From NCBI GenBank assembly GCA_963839285.1, contig CAWIUN010000005.1:1-64000 (forward strand): a DNA stretch of 64,000 nucleotides. The letters are read 5' to 3'. This stretch comes from DASSSQ01 sp963839285 (GTDB taxonomy: Bacteria; Actinomycetota; Thermoleophilia; Gaiellales; Gaiellaceae). The notes beneath the pieces are model-generated. The model searched no databases, was not told where the DNA came from, and saw only the letters and a list, made by a program, of their open reading frames with translations. Shown here one piece after another: positions 1 to 7,546 of the stretch; positions within the stretch are counted from its first letter, which is position 1, and each line of letters begins with the position of its first letter. Position numbers and translations under genes: made by a program.

Positions 1-1080
1 GCTCGGCGGGACCCCGTAGCCGCTGCGGCTGCCGACCCGGGCGGCGAAGATCGTCGTTTCGACGGCGCCGGCGCGGTTCACGGCCGGTCCGCCCGAGTTG
101 CCGTGGCGGACGAGGCCGCGTACGGCGGTGACCGCCTCGGGCACGGCCCCGCCGCCGACCGTGGTGCGCCCGGGCAGGACCTTCGCCGTCGAGCCGATCA
201 CGCCCGGCTGCGCGTCGAACGGCCCGTTCTCGGGGAAGCCGAGGATGGCGACCGAGTCTCCGGGCTTCGGGGCCGCGAGCGCGAGCGGCGTCGCGCGCAG
301 CCCGCGGACGCGCAGGACGGCGACGTCGTTGCCGCGGTCGAAGGCGACGACACTGGCCGGCAGCCCGCCGCCGGCCCCGCGCAGCTGCACCGTCGGGGCC
401 CGGACGCCGGCGACGACGTGCGCCGCGGTGACGACCAGCTCCTTGCGGCCGACCCAGCCGGAGCCCTCGATGCCGACCCCGCAGGCGACGCCGGTGACCC
501 GGACGACGCTGGGGAAGGCGCGACGCACGCCGGGCAGCCGCAGCACGGCGGGATCCGGCTCCGTGTCCGGCGGCGGCGGGCCTGCGATCGACGGGAACGG
601 GTCGATTCGCGCGAGCGCGTTCAGCACCGTCCGCGGCGGCACGATCTGGTTCAGCCGGCGCACGATCGCCGAGTCGAGCGCGTGCCGGCGCAGCACCGTC
701 TGGCCCGGCAGCTGCAGCGCGACCGCCCCGAGCACCCAGACGAGCCCGAAGCCGGCGGCCGCCCCGAGCAGGAAGCCGCCGATCGAGTCGAGCCAGCGCA
801 GTGGCGGCAGCGGCCACATCGTCCCGCGCACGATCGAGCCGACGAGCCCGCCGACCGTCTGGAGCAGCCCCGCGCAGACGACCGCTCCCCCGAGCGCGGC
901 GAGCGGCGTGTACGGCGACGACGACCCGCCGTTCAGGAACTGCGGCGCCAGCCGCGCCCCGAGCACCGCGCCGCCGACGATCCCCGCCAGCGAGAGCGCG
1001 CCCGCGACGAGCCCCGTCCGCAACCCCGCGAGCGCGACCAGCGCCACGACGGCGAGAGCGATCCAGTCGACGCGCGTCAC
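1..1080 (-). CDS. MarP/CvpA-type membrane serine protease (3' end outside window)
   Basis: The product is a membrane-anchored periplasmic trypsin-like protease of the MarP type. Residues about 5-130 are hydrophobic, CvpA-like, with four predicted membrane helices. From about residue 185 a chymotrypsin-fold domain follows. The triad is visible as His221 (in TAAHVV), Asp252 (in RGNDVAVL) and Ser329 (in GNSGGP). 360 codons are present and the gene runs off the left edge. The start is GTG at 1080; a TAGCCT -10-like element lies 7 nt upstream, so the mRNA is probably leaderless. In mycobacteria MarP supports acid and oxidative resistance and cleaves a cell-wall hydrolase; the target here is unknown. 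It is divergent from tRNA-Asp. Confidence 0.93.
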   Translation of the reverse strand, partial: MTRVDWIALAVVALVALAGLRTGLVAGALSLAGIVGGAVLGARLAPQFLNGGSSSPYTPLAALGGAVVCAGLLQTVGGLVGSIVRGTMWPLPPLRWLDSIGGFLLGAAAGFGLVWVLGAVALQLPGQTVLRRHALDSAIVRRLNQIVPPRTVLNALARIDPFPSIAGPPPPDTEPDPAVLRLPGVRRAFPSVVRVTGVACGVGIEGSGWVGRKELVVTAAHVVAGVRAPTVQLRGAGGGLPASVVAFDRGNDVAVLRVRGLRATPLALAAPKPGDSVAILGFPENGPFDAQPGVIGSTAKVLPGRTTVGGGAVPEAVTAVRGLVRHGNSGGPAVNRAGAVETTIFAARVGSRSGYGVPPS

Positions 1081-1087
1081 CGCCCGA

Positions 1088-1093
1088 AGGCTA
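1088..1093 (-). promoter_or_regulatory. -10-like TAGCCT, leaderless promoter of protease
   Basis: TAGCCT on the minus strand sits 7 nt before the GTG at 1080, with no room for a Shine-Dalgarno leader. Same layout as the other TAnnnT elements listed in this window. Confidence 0.55.
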
Positions 1094-1137
1094 CTCGGGA
1101 GCCCCGTCGGCGCTGTGGCTACAATGCCCGGGCCCGC

Positions 1138-1211
1138 GGGGGCGTAGTTCAGTTGGTCAGAACGCCGGCCTGTCACGCCGGAGGTCGCGGGTTCGAGTCC
1201 CGTCGCTCCCG
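1138..1211 (+). tRNA. tRNA-Asp (anticodon GTC)
   Basis: A full cloverleaf can be drawn. The acceptor stem is 1138-1144 with 1204-1210 (one G-U pair), and the discriminator G is at 1211. The D stem is 1147-1150/1160-1163. The anticodon stem is 1165-1169/1177-1181 with loop CTGTCAC and anticodon GTC at 1172-1174. The T stem is 1187-1191/1199-1203 with a TTCGAGT loop. CCA is not encoded. A TACAAT -10 box at 1120-1125 fits its promoter. Confidence 0.97.
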
Positions 1212-1219
1212 TTCACCAA

Positions 1220-1245
1220 AGCCGCTGCAGAGGCGGCTCTTCTTC
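1220..1245 (+). terminator. Hairpin after tRNA-Asp
   Basis: AGCCGC (1220-1225) pairs with GCGGCT (1233-1238) across a 7-nt loop, followed by CTTCTT. It is a short stem with a weak pyrimidine tail just downstream of the tRNA. Confidence 0.5.
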
Positions 1246-1399
1246 GCGACGACCCGGCACGTGGCGGCACGCACCGCGAAGGGAGCGCTGGTCAAATCGT
1301 GGCCCACGCGCTTCAAGCAAAGCCCCCGGTATGACGTTCAGAGTCGGCGCTCGTGATCGGTCGCGCGACCAGGACCGGTCATGAGTCCGGGAGTGCGAG

Positions 1400-2380
1400 T
1401 CAGGCGTCGGCGAACGCGAGTGCGGCCAGACTGTCGAGGTCGTCGCCCTGCAGCCTGCAGCGGGTCCAGCCGTCGCCCCGGTCGCGGCTTTCCCAGAGCT
1501 GACCGTCAGCGAGGCCGGCGAACAGACGTCCGCCGACGGCGAGCAGCGCGTACGGCATCGCCGGCAGCGGCTCCGGCAGCCCGCCCGCGAGCGGCTGCCA
1601 GGACTCGCCGTCGCGTCGGCGGTAGATGTGTGCCTGCGGGTCGCGGCGGCCGTGGGCGGCGTACGGACCGGTGCTCGCCGACACGTACCAGCGGCCCGCG
1701 TCCTCCGGGTCGACGGCGACCGACCAGGCGTAGTTCCGGTCGCGGCCATCGTCGGCCGGCTCCCACGTCTCGCCTCCGTTCGTACTGAAGGCAGTTCCGC
1801 CGCCGCCGGCCTCGTACGCCCGACCCGGTATGCGTGGGTGCCAGATCAGCGAGTGGACGTCGGGTTGCGCGCCCGGGCGGTGGTCCTGCCAGCTCTCGCC
1901 ACCGTCAACGGAGCGCATCAGCCCGCCGAGCTCGATCCCGACCAGGAGCAGATCGGCGTCGTGGGGGCTGGGTGCGATCCAGCGCACGTGCGACGTCCAC
2001 GGCCGCGGCGGGAAGCTCCAGCTCGGACGCGACGGCAGCTCGAGCAGCGCCTCCAGCTCGCGCCAGCTCTCGCCGCGGTCGTCGCTGCGGAACAACCGGC
2101 TCGGCTCGCTGCCCGCATACACCGCCCCGTCGGCGGCGCTCACCGCGAGCGAGAACACGCCCGGCTCAGGCAGCGCACAGTCGACCCAGCGTCCGCCGGC
2201 ATCGACCGAGCGACGCACACCACCCTCGCGCAAGCCGGCGTAGACGGTGTCGGGATCACCCGGGTCGACGGCGAGGCACTGCGCGCCACTTCCGGACAGG
2301 CACAGCGTCACCGACCAGGACTCGCCCGACTCCTCGAGCCGTGCGATCCCATCGCCGGTAGCCGCGTACAAACGCGCCAT
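1400..2380 (-). CDS. BNR/sialidase-like beta-propeller protein
   Basis: 326 aa with no signal peptide. The protein has repeated Asp-box-like turns such as SVDAGGRW, SDDRGESW, SVDGGESW, STNGGETW and SRDRGDGW, spaced about 45-55 residues apart. This is typical of six- or seven-bladed propellers in the BNR/VPS10/photosystem-assembly Ycf48-like group. No sialidase catalytic residues are evident, so the enzymatic role is unknown. The ATG at 2380 is preferred over the GTG at 2386 because TAGGCT lies 6 nt upstream of the ATG (leaderless pattern). The neighbours (tRNA, cupin operon) give no functional hint. Confidence 0.8.
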   Translation of the reverse strand: MARLYAATGDGIARLEESGESWSVTLCLSGSGAQCLAVDPGDPDTVYAGLREGGVRRSVDAGGRWVDCALPEPGVFSLAVSAADGAVYAGSEPSRLFRSDDRGESWRELEALLELPSRPSWSFPPRPWTSHVRWIAPSPHDADLLLVGIELGGLMRSVDGGESWQDHRPGAQPDVHSLIWHPRIPGRAYEAGGGGTAFSTNGGETWEPADDGRDRNYAWSVAVDPEDAGRWYVSASTGPYAAHGRRDPQAHIYRRRDGESWQPLAGGLPEPLPAMPYALLAVGGRLFAGLADGQLWESRDRGDGWTRCRLQGDDLDSLAALAFADA

Positions 2381-2386
2381 CGCCAC

Positions 2387-2392
2387 AGCCTA
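2387..2392 (-). promoter_or_regulatory. -10-like TAGGCT, leaderless promoter
   Basis: TAGGCT on the minus strand lies 6 nt upstream of the ATG at 2380; it helps choose that start. Confidence 0.55.
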
Positions 2393-2550
2393 GAGCACCC
2401 GCATCCCGGCACCCTCGACACGACCCCGACCACGACGAAGGAGTCGCCTGGTCAGGTCTGTCGGCCCTCAGGTTCGCAGGACTCGGCCCGTTCGGAGGCG
2501 CTGCCGGCGAGAGGAAGCTCTGGTGCGCGTTCGGCGGGTCGGGGTTGCAC

Positions 2551-2871
2551 TCACTCGAGCCACTCGGTCTCGAAGGTCGGATGCGCGTGGATGCACACGA
2601 GCTTCGAGCGGCCCGGCCCCTGGTTCCTGAACGTGTGCGGCGTGGCGGGCGGGACGACGACGATGTCACCGGCCCGGGCGTCGAGCTCCTCCTCGCCGGC
2701 GCGGAAGCTGAGGTTGCCCTCGACGACGACCCACGTCTCGTCGTAGGGGTGTCGGTGCAGCCGCGGTCCCTGGCCGGGCTCGCTCTCGTCGAGGATCAGC
2801 GAGCTGGTGGCGCCGACGTCTGCGCCTTCGAGATTGCCGGTCGGAAGCGTGCCGTTCTCGATCAATGGCAT
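2551..2871 (-). CDS. Small cupin-domain protein
   Basis: 106 aa, a single cupin barrel. Motif 1 is seen as LHRHPYDETWVVVEG (two His plus Glu metal ligands) and motif 2 as VVVPPATPHTF (third His). The start ATG has a strong GAAAGGAG Shine-Dalgarno. It is the last gene of a minus-strand operon: the DUF2269-like gene ends 15 nt upstream and overlaps the MFS gene. Cupins of this size can be dioxygenases, isomerases or sensors; the substrate is unknown. Linkage to an efflux pump suggests modification or sensing of the exported compound (inference). Confidence 0.88.
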   Translation of the reverse strand: MPLIENGTLPTGNLEGADVGATSSLILDESEPGQGPRLHRHPYDETWVVVEGNLSFRAGEEELDARAGDIVVVPPATPHTFRNQGPGRSKLVCIHAHPTFETEWLE

Positions 2872-2886
2872 CGCGTTGAGCTCCTT

Positions 2887-3363
2887 TCAGAGTGTCGGCT
2901 CGACGACCATGTCCCACGTGATGACGACGAGCAGCAGCAGGATGAGGCGCATGCCCCAGGCCCAGCGTCGGAGGTGGCGCGCGGCGAGTGCATGATCGCG
3001 GTTCTCCACTGCGCGCTGCAGGGCGATTGCGGCACGACTCTGGAATGCGGCGCCGATCAGGAACGCGGCCGCGAAGAGGGCGAGGGCGAGGATGATCCAG
3101 CCTTGGCCGAAGCGCCAGGCGCCGTTGCCGTCGAACACGAGGCCGACGCCGAGGCCGACGACGGCCACCATGGACGGCGCAAGGATCAGCGGGCCGATCC
3201 TCGGCAGGCTCGCGCTGAAGCGCGCGACCGCCTCCTGGTCGCCGCTGCGGAGCGCGGACGCCGAGAGGACGACCAGGAGGACCAGTCCGCCGACCCAGAC
3301 CATCGCGGCCAGCACGTGCAGGAACAACAGCCACTCATAGAGGCTCGTGGCGGCGACGGTCAT
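2887..3363 (-). CDS. DUF2269/CopD-like small integral membrane protein
   Basis: 158 aa with four hydrophobic segments (about 10-35, 58-78, 88-110, 137-155). It carries the N-terminal HVLAAMVWVGG motif typical of the DUF2269/CopD-related group, in which the conserved His is thought to sit in the membrane. The ATG overlaps the stop of the upstream MFS gene (ATGA), so the two are translationally coupled. Function is unknown; co-transcription with a drug exporter and a cupin is the only clue. Confidence 0.83.
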   Translation of the reverse strand: MTVAATSLYEWLLFLHVLAAMVWVGGLVLLVVLSASALRSGDQEAVARFSASLPRIGPLILAPSMVAVVGLGVGLVFDGNGAWRFGQGWIILALALFAAAFLIGAAFQSRAAIALQRAVENRDHALAARHLRRWAWGMRLILLLLVVITWDMVVEPTL

Positions 3364-4850
3364 GCCGCCTCCCTCGTCTCGACGACGGGTCGAGCTGCGG
3401 CAGCCTCTTCGTTTCGCACGCCTCGCGGGAGCAGCAGCGTCGGCAGAATCGCCGCGGCGATCAGCGCGAGGGCGACCCAGAAGCTCGTGCCGAAGGCGGC
3501 GCTCAGGCCGGGGAGCGCGCGGGCGTGCTCGGCTGCCGGCATCGCTGCGATCGCCTGGATGCCGCCGTGCAGGCCGTGCTCGTTGACGGCGATGGCTCGC
3601 TGGAGGACGATCGCGAGCACGGTCGTGCCGATCGCGCCGGCGATGCGCTGGATCGCGTTCAGGGCGCCGGTCGCCTTCGGCGTCTCCCGGTGGGAGAGCG
3701 TCTGGAAGGCTGCCGCCATCGACGGCACGATCGTGCTGCCGATCCCCAGCCCGAGCAGGAAGAGCGCCACGGCCAGGTACGCGTACGACGTGTCCGCGCC
3801 GACCTGGGTGTAGGCGAGCATGCCGAGCACGGCGGCGGCGATGCCCGCGGGCACGACTCGGCGGGCTCCGAACGTGTCGGTCAGCCGGCCGGCCAACGGC
3901 ATCGCCAGCGCCGCGCCCAGCCCCTGCGGGGCAAGGAGGAGCCCGACGTCCGTCGGCGTCTGGTCGCGGACGAGCTGGTAGTAGAGCGGCAGCAGGAGCA
4001 GCGATCCCATCAGGGCGCCGATCAGCAGCACGTTCGCCGCCGCCGCGGCCGCGAAAGCGCGTCGGCGAAACAGGGACAGGTCGATCAGGGCCGCCTCTCC
4101 GCGGCCGAGCGCATGCCACACGAACACCGCGACGAGCGCCGACCCGGCCGCCGCCGAGGTGATCGTCCGCACCGATCCGAACCCGCCGGCGTTCCCGGCT
4201 GCCGACAGGCCGTACAGGAACAGCGCGATCCCGGGGGTGAGCAGGAGGAGCCCGCGGAGGTCGAGCCGCTCTCCGAGCTGCGGCCGCGCCTCCGGCAGCA
4301 ATCGCCAGGCAGCCGCGACCGCGGCTGCGCCGACCGGCAGGTTGAGGAAGAAGATCCACCGCCAGGTCGTCGCGGCGACGATCGCGCCGCCGATGACCGG
4401 CCCGAAGATGGGCGCGAGGAAGCCGGGGACGAAGACGATGCTCATCACCCGCGCGATGCGCTGCGGCCCCGCCGCCCGGGCGAGGATCGCCTGCCCGACC
4501 GGCAGAATCATCCCGGCCCCCAGCCCCTGCACCACCCGGAAGCCGACGAGCGAGCCGACCGACCAGGCGAAGCCGGACAGCACCGAGCCGACGAGGAAGA
4601 CGAGCAGCGAGACCAGGTAGACGCGCTTGCCGCCGAACCGCTCGCTCGCCCACCCGCTGAGCGGGATCACGCCCGCGAAGGCGAGCATGTACCCGGTCAG
4701 CACCCACTGGATCGTCGAGATCGACGCGTGGAAGTCACGCCCCAGCGTCGGAATCGCGACGTTCACCGCCGTCAGGTCGAAGACCGTCATGGCCGTGCCC
4801 AGGACGACCACTCCGCCGAGCAAGAGGAGCTCTCTGTCGAGCCGTTCCAT
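3360..4850 (-). CDS. MFS drug exporter, DHA2 (EmrB/QacA) family
   Basis: 496 aa, 14 predicted membrane helices. Motif D1-like LTAVNVAIPTLG is seen in helix 1, and motif C-like GPVIGGAIV in helix 5. It exports hydrophobic compounds by proton antiport (family knowledge). The ATG at 4850 is chosen because GAGGAGG sits just upstream; an in-frame ATG at 4877 lies before that ribosome site and is less likely. It is divergent from a TetR gene with a palindrome in between, and first in an operon with the DUF2269-like and cupin genes. A TATGAT -10 at 4911-4916 fits its promoter. Confidence 0.92.
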   Translation of the reverse strand: MERLDRELLLLGGVVVLGTAMTVFDLTAVNVAIPTLGRDFHASISTIQWVLTGYMLAFAGVIPLSGWASERFGGKRVYLVSLLVFLVGSVLSGFAWSVGSLVGFRVVQGLGAGMILPVGQAILARAAGPQRIARVMSIVFVPGFLAPIFGPVIGGAIVAATTWRWIFFLNLPVGAAAVAAAWRLLPEARPQLGERLDLRGLLLLTPGIALFLYGLSAAGNAGGFGSVRTITSAAAGSALVAVFVWHALGRGEAALIDLSLFRRRAFAAAAAANVLLIGALMGSLLLLPLYYQLVRDQTPTDVGLLLAPQGLGAALAMPLAGRLTDTFGARRVVPAGIAAAVLGMLAYTQVGADTSYAYLAVALFLLGLGIGSTIVPSMAAAFQTLSHRETPKATGALNAIQRIAGAIGTTVLAIVLQRAIAVNEHGLHGGIQAIAAMPAAEHARALPGLSAAFGTSFWVALALIAAAILPTLLLPRGVRNEEAAAARPVVETREAA

Positions 4851-4900
4851 CTCATCGCCTCCTCGGATCGGGAACACAGACGCCGACGTTCCCCTTCCAT

Positions 4901-4944
4901 GAATATTCTAATCATAGGAACTTTCTGTGAGATGGTATCATCTC
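4901..4944. promoter_or_regulatory. Divergent promoter and TetR operator
   Basis: GAGATG-GTAT-CATCTC (4929-4944) is an inverted repeat with 6-bp arms. It covers the tetR -10 (TATCAT, 4936-4941) and the -35 position of the efflux operon (its -10 TATGAT is at 4911-4916, minus strand). A second perfect palindrome, GAATATTC, lies at 4901-4908. The layout predicts joint repression of both directions by the TetR protein. Confidence 0.65.
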
Positions 4945-4947
4945 GCC

Positions 4948-5598
4948 GTGGCGACGGGACTTCGTGCACGCAAGAAGAAGCGCACGCGCGAGGCGATCGC
5001 CGACGCCGCCATGCAACTCTTCCTCGAGCGGGGCTTCGAGGCGGTGACGATCGCGGAGATCGCCGAGGCCGCCGAGGTCGACGCGAAGACGATCTACAAC
5101 TACTTTCCGAGCAAGGCCGACCTCGTCTACCACCGGCTCGAGGACTTCGAGAACCGCCTGCTCGACGCCGTCCGCACGCGCAAGCCGGGCGAGTCGATCC
5201 TCGCGGGCTTCGCCGGCTTCGCCCTCGGCGCCCAGGGAATCCTCGGCGACGAATGGGCGAGCGAGCGCCTCCGCGCGATCGCCCGCATGATCACCGCCAG
5301 CGACACCCTGCTCGCCTACGAGGAGCAGATCTTCGCCGGCTACACGGACTCACTCGCCGCACTCGTCGCCGCGGAGACCAAGGCCCGCCCGGGCGACGTC
5401 GAGCCGTCCGTGGTCGCGCACGCGCTGATCGGCCTCCACCGCAGCCTCGTCGACTACGTCCGCCGCGGCACGCTCGACGGCATCCCCAACGCGACACTCG
5501 CCCGCCGGCTCCGTGCACAGACACGGCGAGCCGTCGAACGCCTCGAGCACGGCCTCGCCGACTACGGAGGCAACGACAGCGGTCGGACCACGCGCTGA
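4948..5598 (+). CDS. TetR-family transcriptional repressor
   Basis: 216 aa. The N-terminal HTH covers about residues 12-58, with TREAIADAAMQLFLERGF, then TIAEIAEAAEVDAKTIYNYF. The C-terminal ligand-binding part is helical. The GTG at 4948 is preferred because the TATCAT -10 ends 6 nt upstream, giving a leaderless message; a longer start at 4927 would put the operator inside the coding region. It is divergent from the MFS-DUF2269-cupin operon, which it most likely represses until an efflux substrate binds. Confidence 0.92.
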   Translation: MATGLRARKKKRTREAIADAAMQLFLERGFEAVTIAEIAEAAEVDAKTIYNYFPSKADLVYHRLEDFENRLLDAVRTRKPGESILAGFAGFALGAQGILGDEWASERLRAIARMITASDTLLAYEEQIFAGYTDSLAALVAAETKARPGDVEPSVVAHALIGLHRSLVDYVRRGTLDGIPNATLARRLRAQTRRAVERLEHGLADYGGNDSGRTTR

Positions 5599-5684
5599 GC
5601 CGGGCGGCGCATCGGGAGCGATGATTTCCGCCGCGTGCGGCGGTCACAGCAGCGACGGCAAGCTCGAACGCGAAAGGAGTCGAG

Positions 5685-6254
5685 ATGGGCAAGCTGGTGG
5701 TGACCGAGTTCGTCTCGGTGGACGGGGTGTTCGAGGATCCGGGCGGCGCCGAGGATTACGTGCACGGCGGCTGGACCTTCGAGTACGACCGCGGCGAGGA
5801 GGGGAACAAGTTCAAGCTCGACGAGCTGATGGAGGCCCAGGTCCAGCTCCTGGGTCGGGTCACCTACGAGGGCTTCGCGGCCGCCTGGCCGTCGCGGGGC
5901 GGACCATTCGCAGAGAAGCTGAACAACGACCCGAAGGTCGTCGTCTCCTCCACGCTCGGCGACCCGGAGTGGCAGAACACGACCGTCCTCTCGGGTGACG
6001 TGGTCGACGAGGTCTCGAAGCTCAAGGCCGAGACCGACGGCGTCATCCTCGTCGCGGGCAGCGGCACCCTCGTCGGGACGCTCCTCGCGGCCGGCCTCGT
6101 CGACGAGCTGCGGCTGATGGTCTTCCCGACGATCCTCGGCCGCGGCAGGCGCCTCTTCCCCGACGGGATCGACCGGCTCAGGCTCACGCTCGCCGAGAGC
6201 AGACCGGTCGGCCCCGACGGCGTCCAGATCCAGATCTACCGGAGCAGTGACTGA
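5685..6254 (+). CDS. Dihydrofolate reductase-like (RibD C-terminal) oxidoreductase
   Basis: 189 aa, a single RibD_C/DHFR fold. It starts KLVVTEFVSVDGVFEDP, has LLGRVTYEGFAAAWP at about 55-70, VVSSTL at about 87, and a nucleotide-binding VAGSGTLVGTLLAAGLVDE segment around 125-143. It probably binds NADPH. Members of this stand-alone family rarely have a known substrate, and true DHFR or riboflavin activity is not implied. A strong GAAAGGAG ribosome site precedes the ATG. Confidence 0.9.
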   Translation: MGKLVVTEFVSVDGVFEDPGGAEDYVHGGWTFEYDRGEEGNKFKLDELMEAQVQLLGRVTYEGFAAAWPSRGGPFAEKLNNDPKVVVSSTLGDPEWQNTTVLSGDVVDEVSKLKAETDGVILVAGSGTLVGTLLAAGLVDELRLMVFPTILGRGRRLFPDGIDRLRLTLAESRPVGPDGVQIQIYRSSD

Positions 6255-6361
6255 TCGGGCGGGCGTCCGGCCGAGAGGTGCTCGACAGCATTGCGTCGCG
6301 ACGTGAGATACGTAAACCCGGGGAGACGGTTGCCACACCGTTGACGGCGCGAGAACACGGC

Positions 6362-7090
6362 TCAGGACTGCAGGAAGGCGACGACCGCGAGGACGCGCCG
6401 GTGCGTATCGGCGGCTACGGGAAGCTGCAGCTTCTGAAAGATGCTCGTCACGTGCTTCTCGACCCCACGGTCGGTCAGGAATACGCGCGCAGCGATCGCC
6501 GAGTTCGAGAGCCCCTCCGCCATCAGCTCGAGCACCTCGCGCTCCCTGGCGCTCAACGCGCCGACCGGGTCGTCGCGACGGCGCCGGCCGACAAGCTGAG
6601 AGACGACGCTGGGATCGAGCGCGGAGCCGCCCTCGGCAACTCGCTTGACCGCGGCGACGAAGTCGGCCAGGTCGTACACCCTGTCTTTCAGCAAGTAGCC
6701 GACCCCCTCCGCGCTTTCCTGCAGCAGGTCGACCGCGTAGCCCTGCTCGACGTACTGCGAGAGCACGAGCACGGCCGTCTCCGGGTGCTTCTCCCGGATC
6801 TCCTTCGCGGCGCGCAATCCCTCGTCGGTCTGGGTCGGCGGCATCTTGATGTCCACGATCGCGATGTCAGGCTTGTACGAGCGGACCTTCAGCAGCAGAT
6901 CCTCCGCCGTGCCGCTCTGCCCGACGATCTCGAACCCCGACCTCTCGAGCAGGCTCGCGATCCCCTCGCGGAGCAGCACAGAGTCGTCGGCGACGACGAC
7001 GCGGATCCGCGTCGCCTCACGTTCCTTCCGGTCAGGGGGCCCGACGTCGACACCGGCAGTGTCGCCGACAGACGCAACCGGCACAATCAC
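6362..7090 (-). CDS. NarL/FixJ-type response regulator (receiver + LuxR HTH)
   Basis: 242 aa. A receiver domain spans about 28-145, with acidic pair VVADD, phospho-acceptor Asp in IAIVDIKMP, and Lys in LLKDRV. A LuxR-type HTH spans about 170-230 (LSAREREVLELMAEGLSN). The start is GTG at 7090, 9 nt after the stop of the preceding single-domain regulator, so both are one transcript. The likely partner is the divergent GAF histidine kinase. The first ~25 residues are unlike other receivers and the true start could be internal. Confidence 0.9.
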   Translation of the reverse strand: MIVPVASVGDTAGVDVGPPDRKEREATRIRVVVADDSVLLREGIASLLERSGFEIVGQSGTAEDLLLKVRSYKPDIAIVDIKMPPTQTDEGLRAAKEIREKHPETAVLVLSQYVEQGYAVDLLQESAEGVGYLLKDRVYDLADFVAAVKRVAEGGSALDPSVVSQLVGRRRRDDPVGALSAREREVLELMAEGLSNSAIAARVFLTDRGVEKHVTSIFQKLQLPVAADTHRRVLAVVAFLQS

Positions 7091-7099
7091 GCAGGCTCG

Positions 7100-7483
7100 T
7101 CAGCGCACCGGCGGGAGCAGCGCCTCGATCGCCGACGCGGAGAGCTCGTCCTTCGGAACGAAACCACGCGCCGAGCTGCGCGCCACGAGCACCCCGAGAT
7201 CGGCGACCTCGAGGCTCGACGTCAGGATGACGTGGACCGGTGCGTCGAATTGGGCGAGCCGTTCGGCGACCTCGAATCCGTCCACGTCCGGCAACTGGAC
7301 GTCGAGGAGAACGAGATCGGGTCGGTGCTCCTTCGCCTGTGCGATGCCGCCGACGCCGGTGTCGGCCTCGGCGACGACGACGAATTCGTGGCGCTCGAGA
7401 AGCTGACGCGCGGCTCGCCGGAAGTCTCGGTTGTCGTCGATGATGAGAACGCGGCGAGGGATGAGGCGATCGTGCCCGCGCAG
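7100..7483 (-). CDS. Single-domain response regulator receiver
   Basis: About 127 aa. The receiver fold is complete: RRVLIIDDNRDF (acidic pair), LVLLDVQLPDVDG (phospho-Asp), HVILTSS and VPKDEL (Thr/Ser and Lys). There is no output domain. The start is unclear: no ATG, GTG or TTG lies close to the fold. A CTG at 7483 gives the normal length, and the nearest in-frame ATG (7606) would overlap the divergent kinase gene. A lost base near the start is possible. It may act as a phosphate sink or relay for the adjacent kinase and NarL regulator. Confidence 0.78.
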   Translation of the reverse strand: MRGHDRLIPRRVLIIDDNRDFRRAARQLLERHEFVVVAEADTGVGGIAQAKEHRPDLVLLDVQLPDVDGFEVAERLAQFDAPVHVILTSSLEVADLGVLVARSSARGFVPKDELSASAIEALLPPVR

Positions 7484-7534
7484 GGGGCGATGCGCAGTGT
7501 GGCTGGCCCGACTCTTTGCTCGGCGCGGTAGCGG

Positions 7535-7540
7535 TAGCGT
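7535..7540 (+). promoter_or_regulatory. -10-like TAGCGT, leaderless promoter of kinase
   Basis: TAGCGT ends 6 nt before the GTG at 7547, which supports that start over the ATG at 7559. Confidence 0.5.
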
Positions 7541-7546
7541 GAAGGC

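Noticed and set aside
98..1356. Plus-strand open frames over the protease and tRNA
   Set aside because: Low-complexity Pro/Arg/Ala composition, overlap with tRNA-Asp and with an intact protease on the minus strand.
4927..4947. Longer TetR start at 4927
   Set aside because: It would place the -10 and operator inside the gene; GTG 4948 fits the leaderless spacing and family length.
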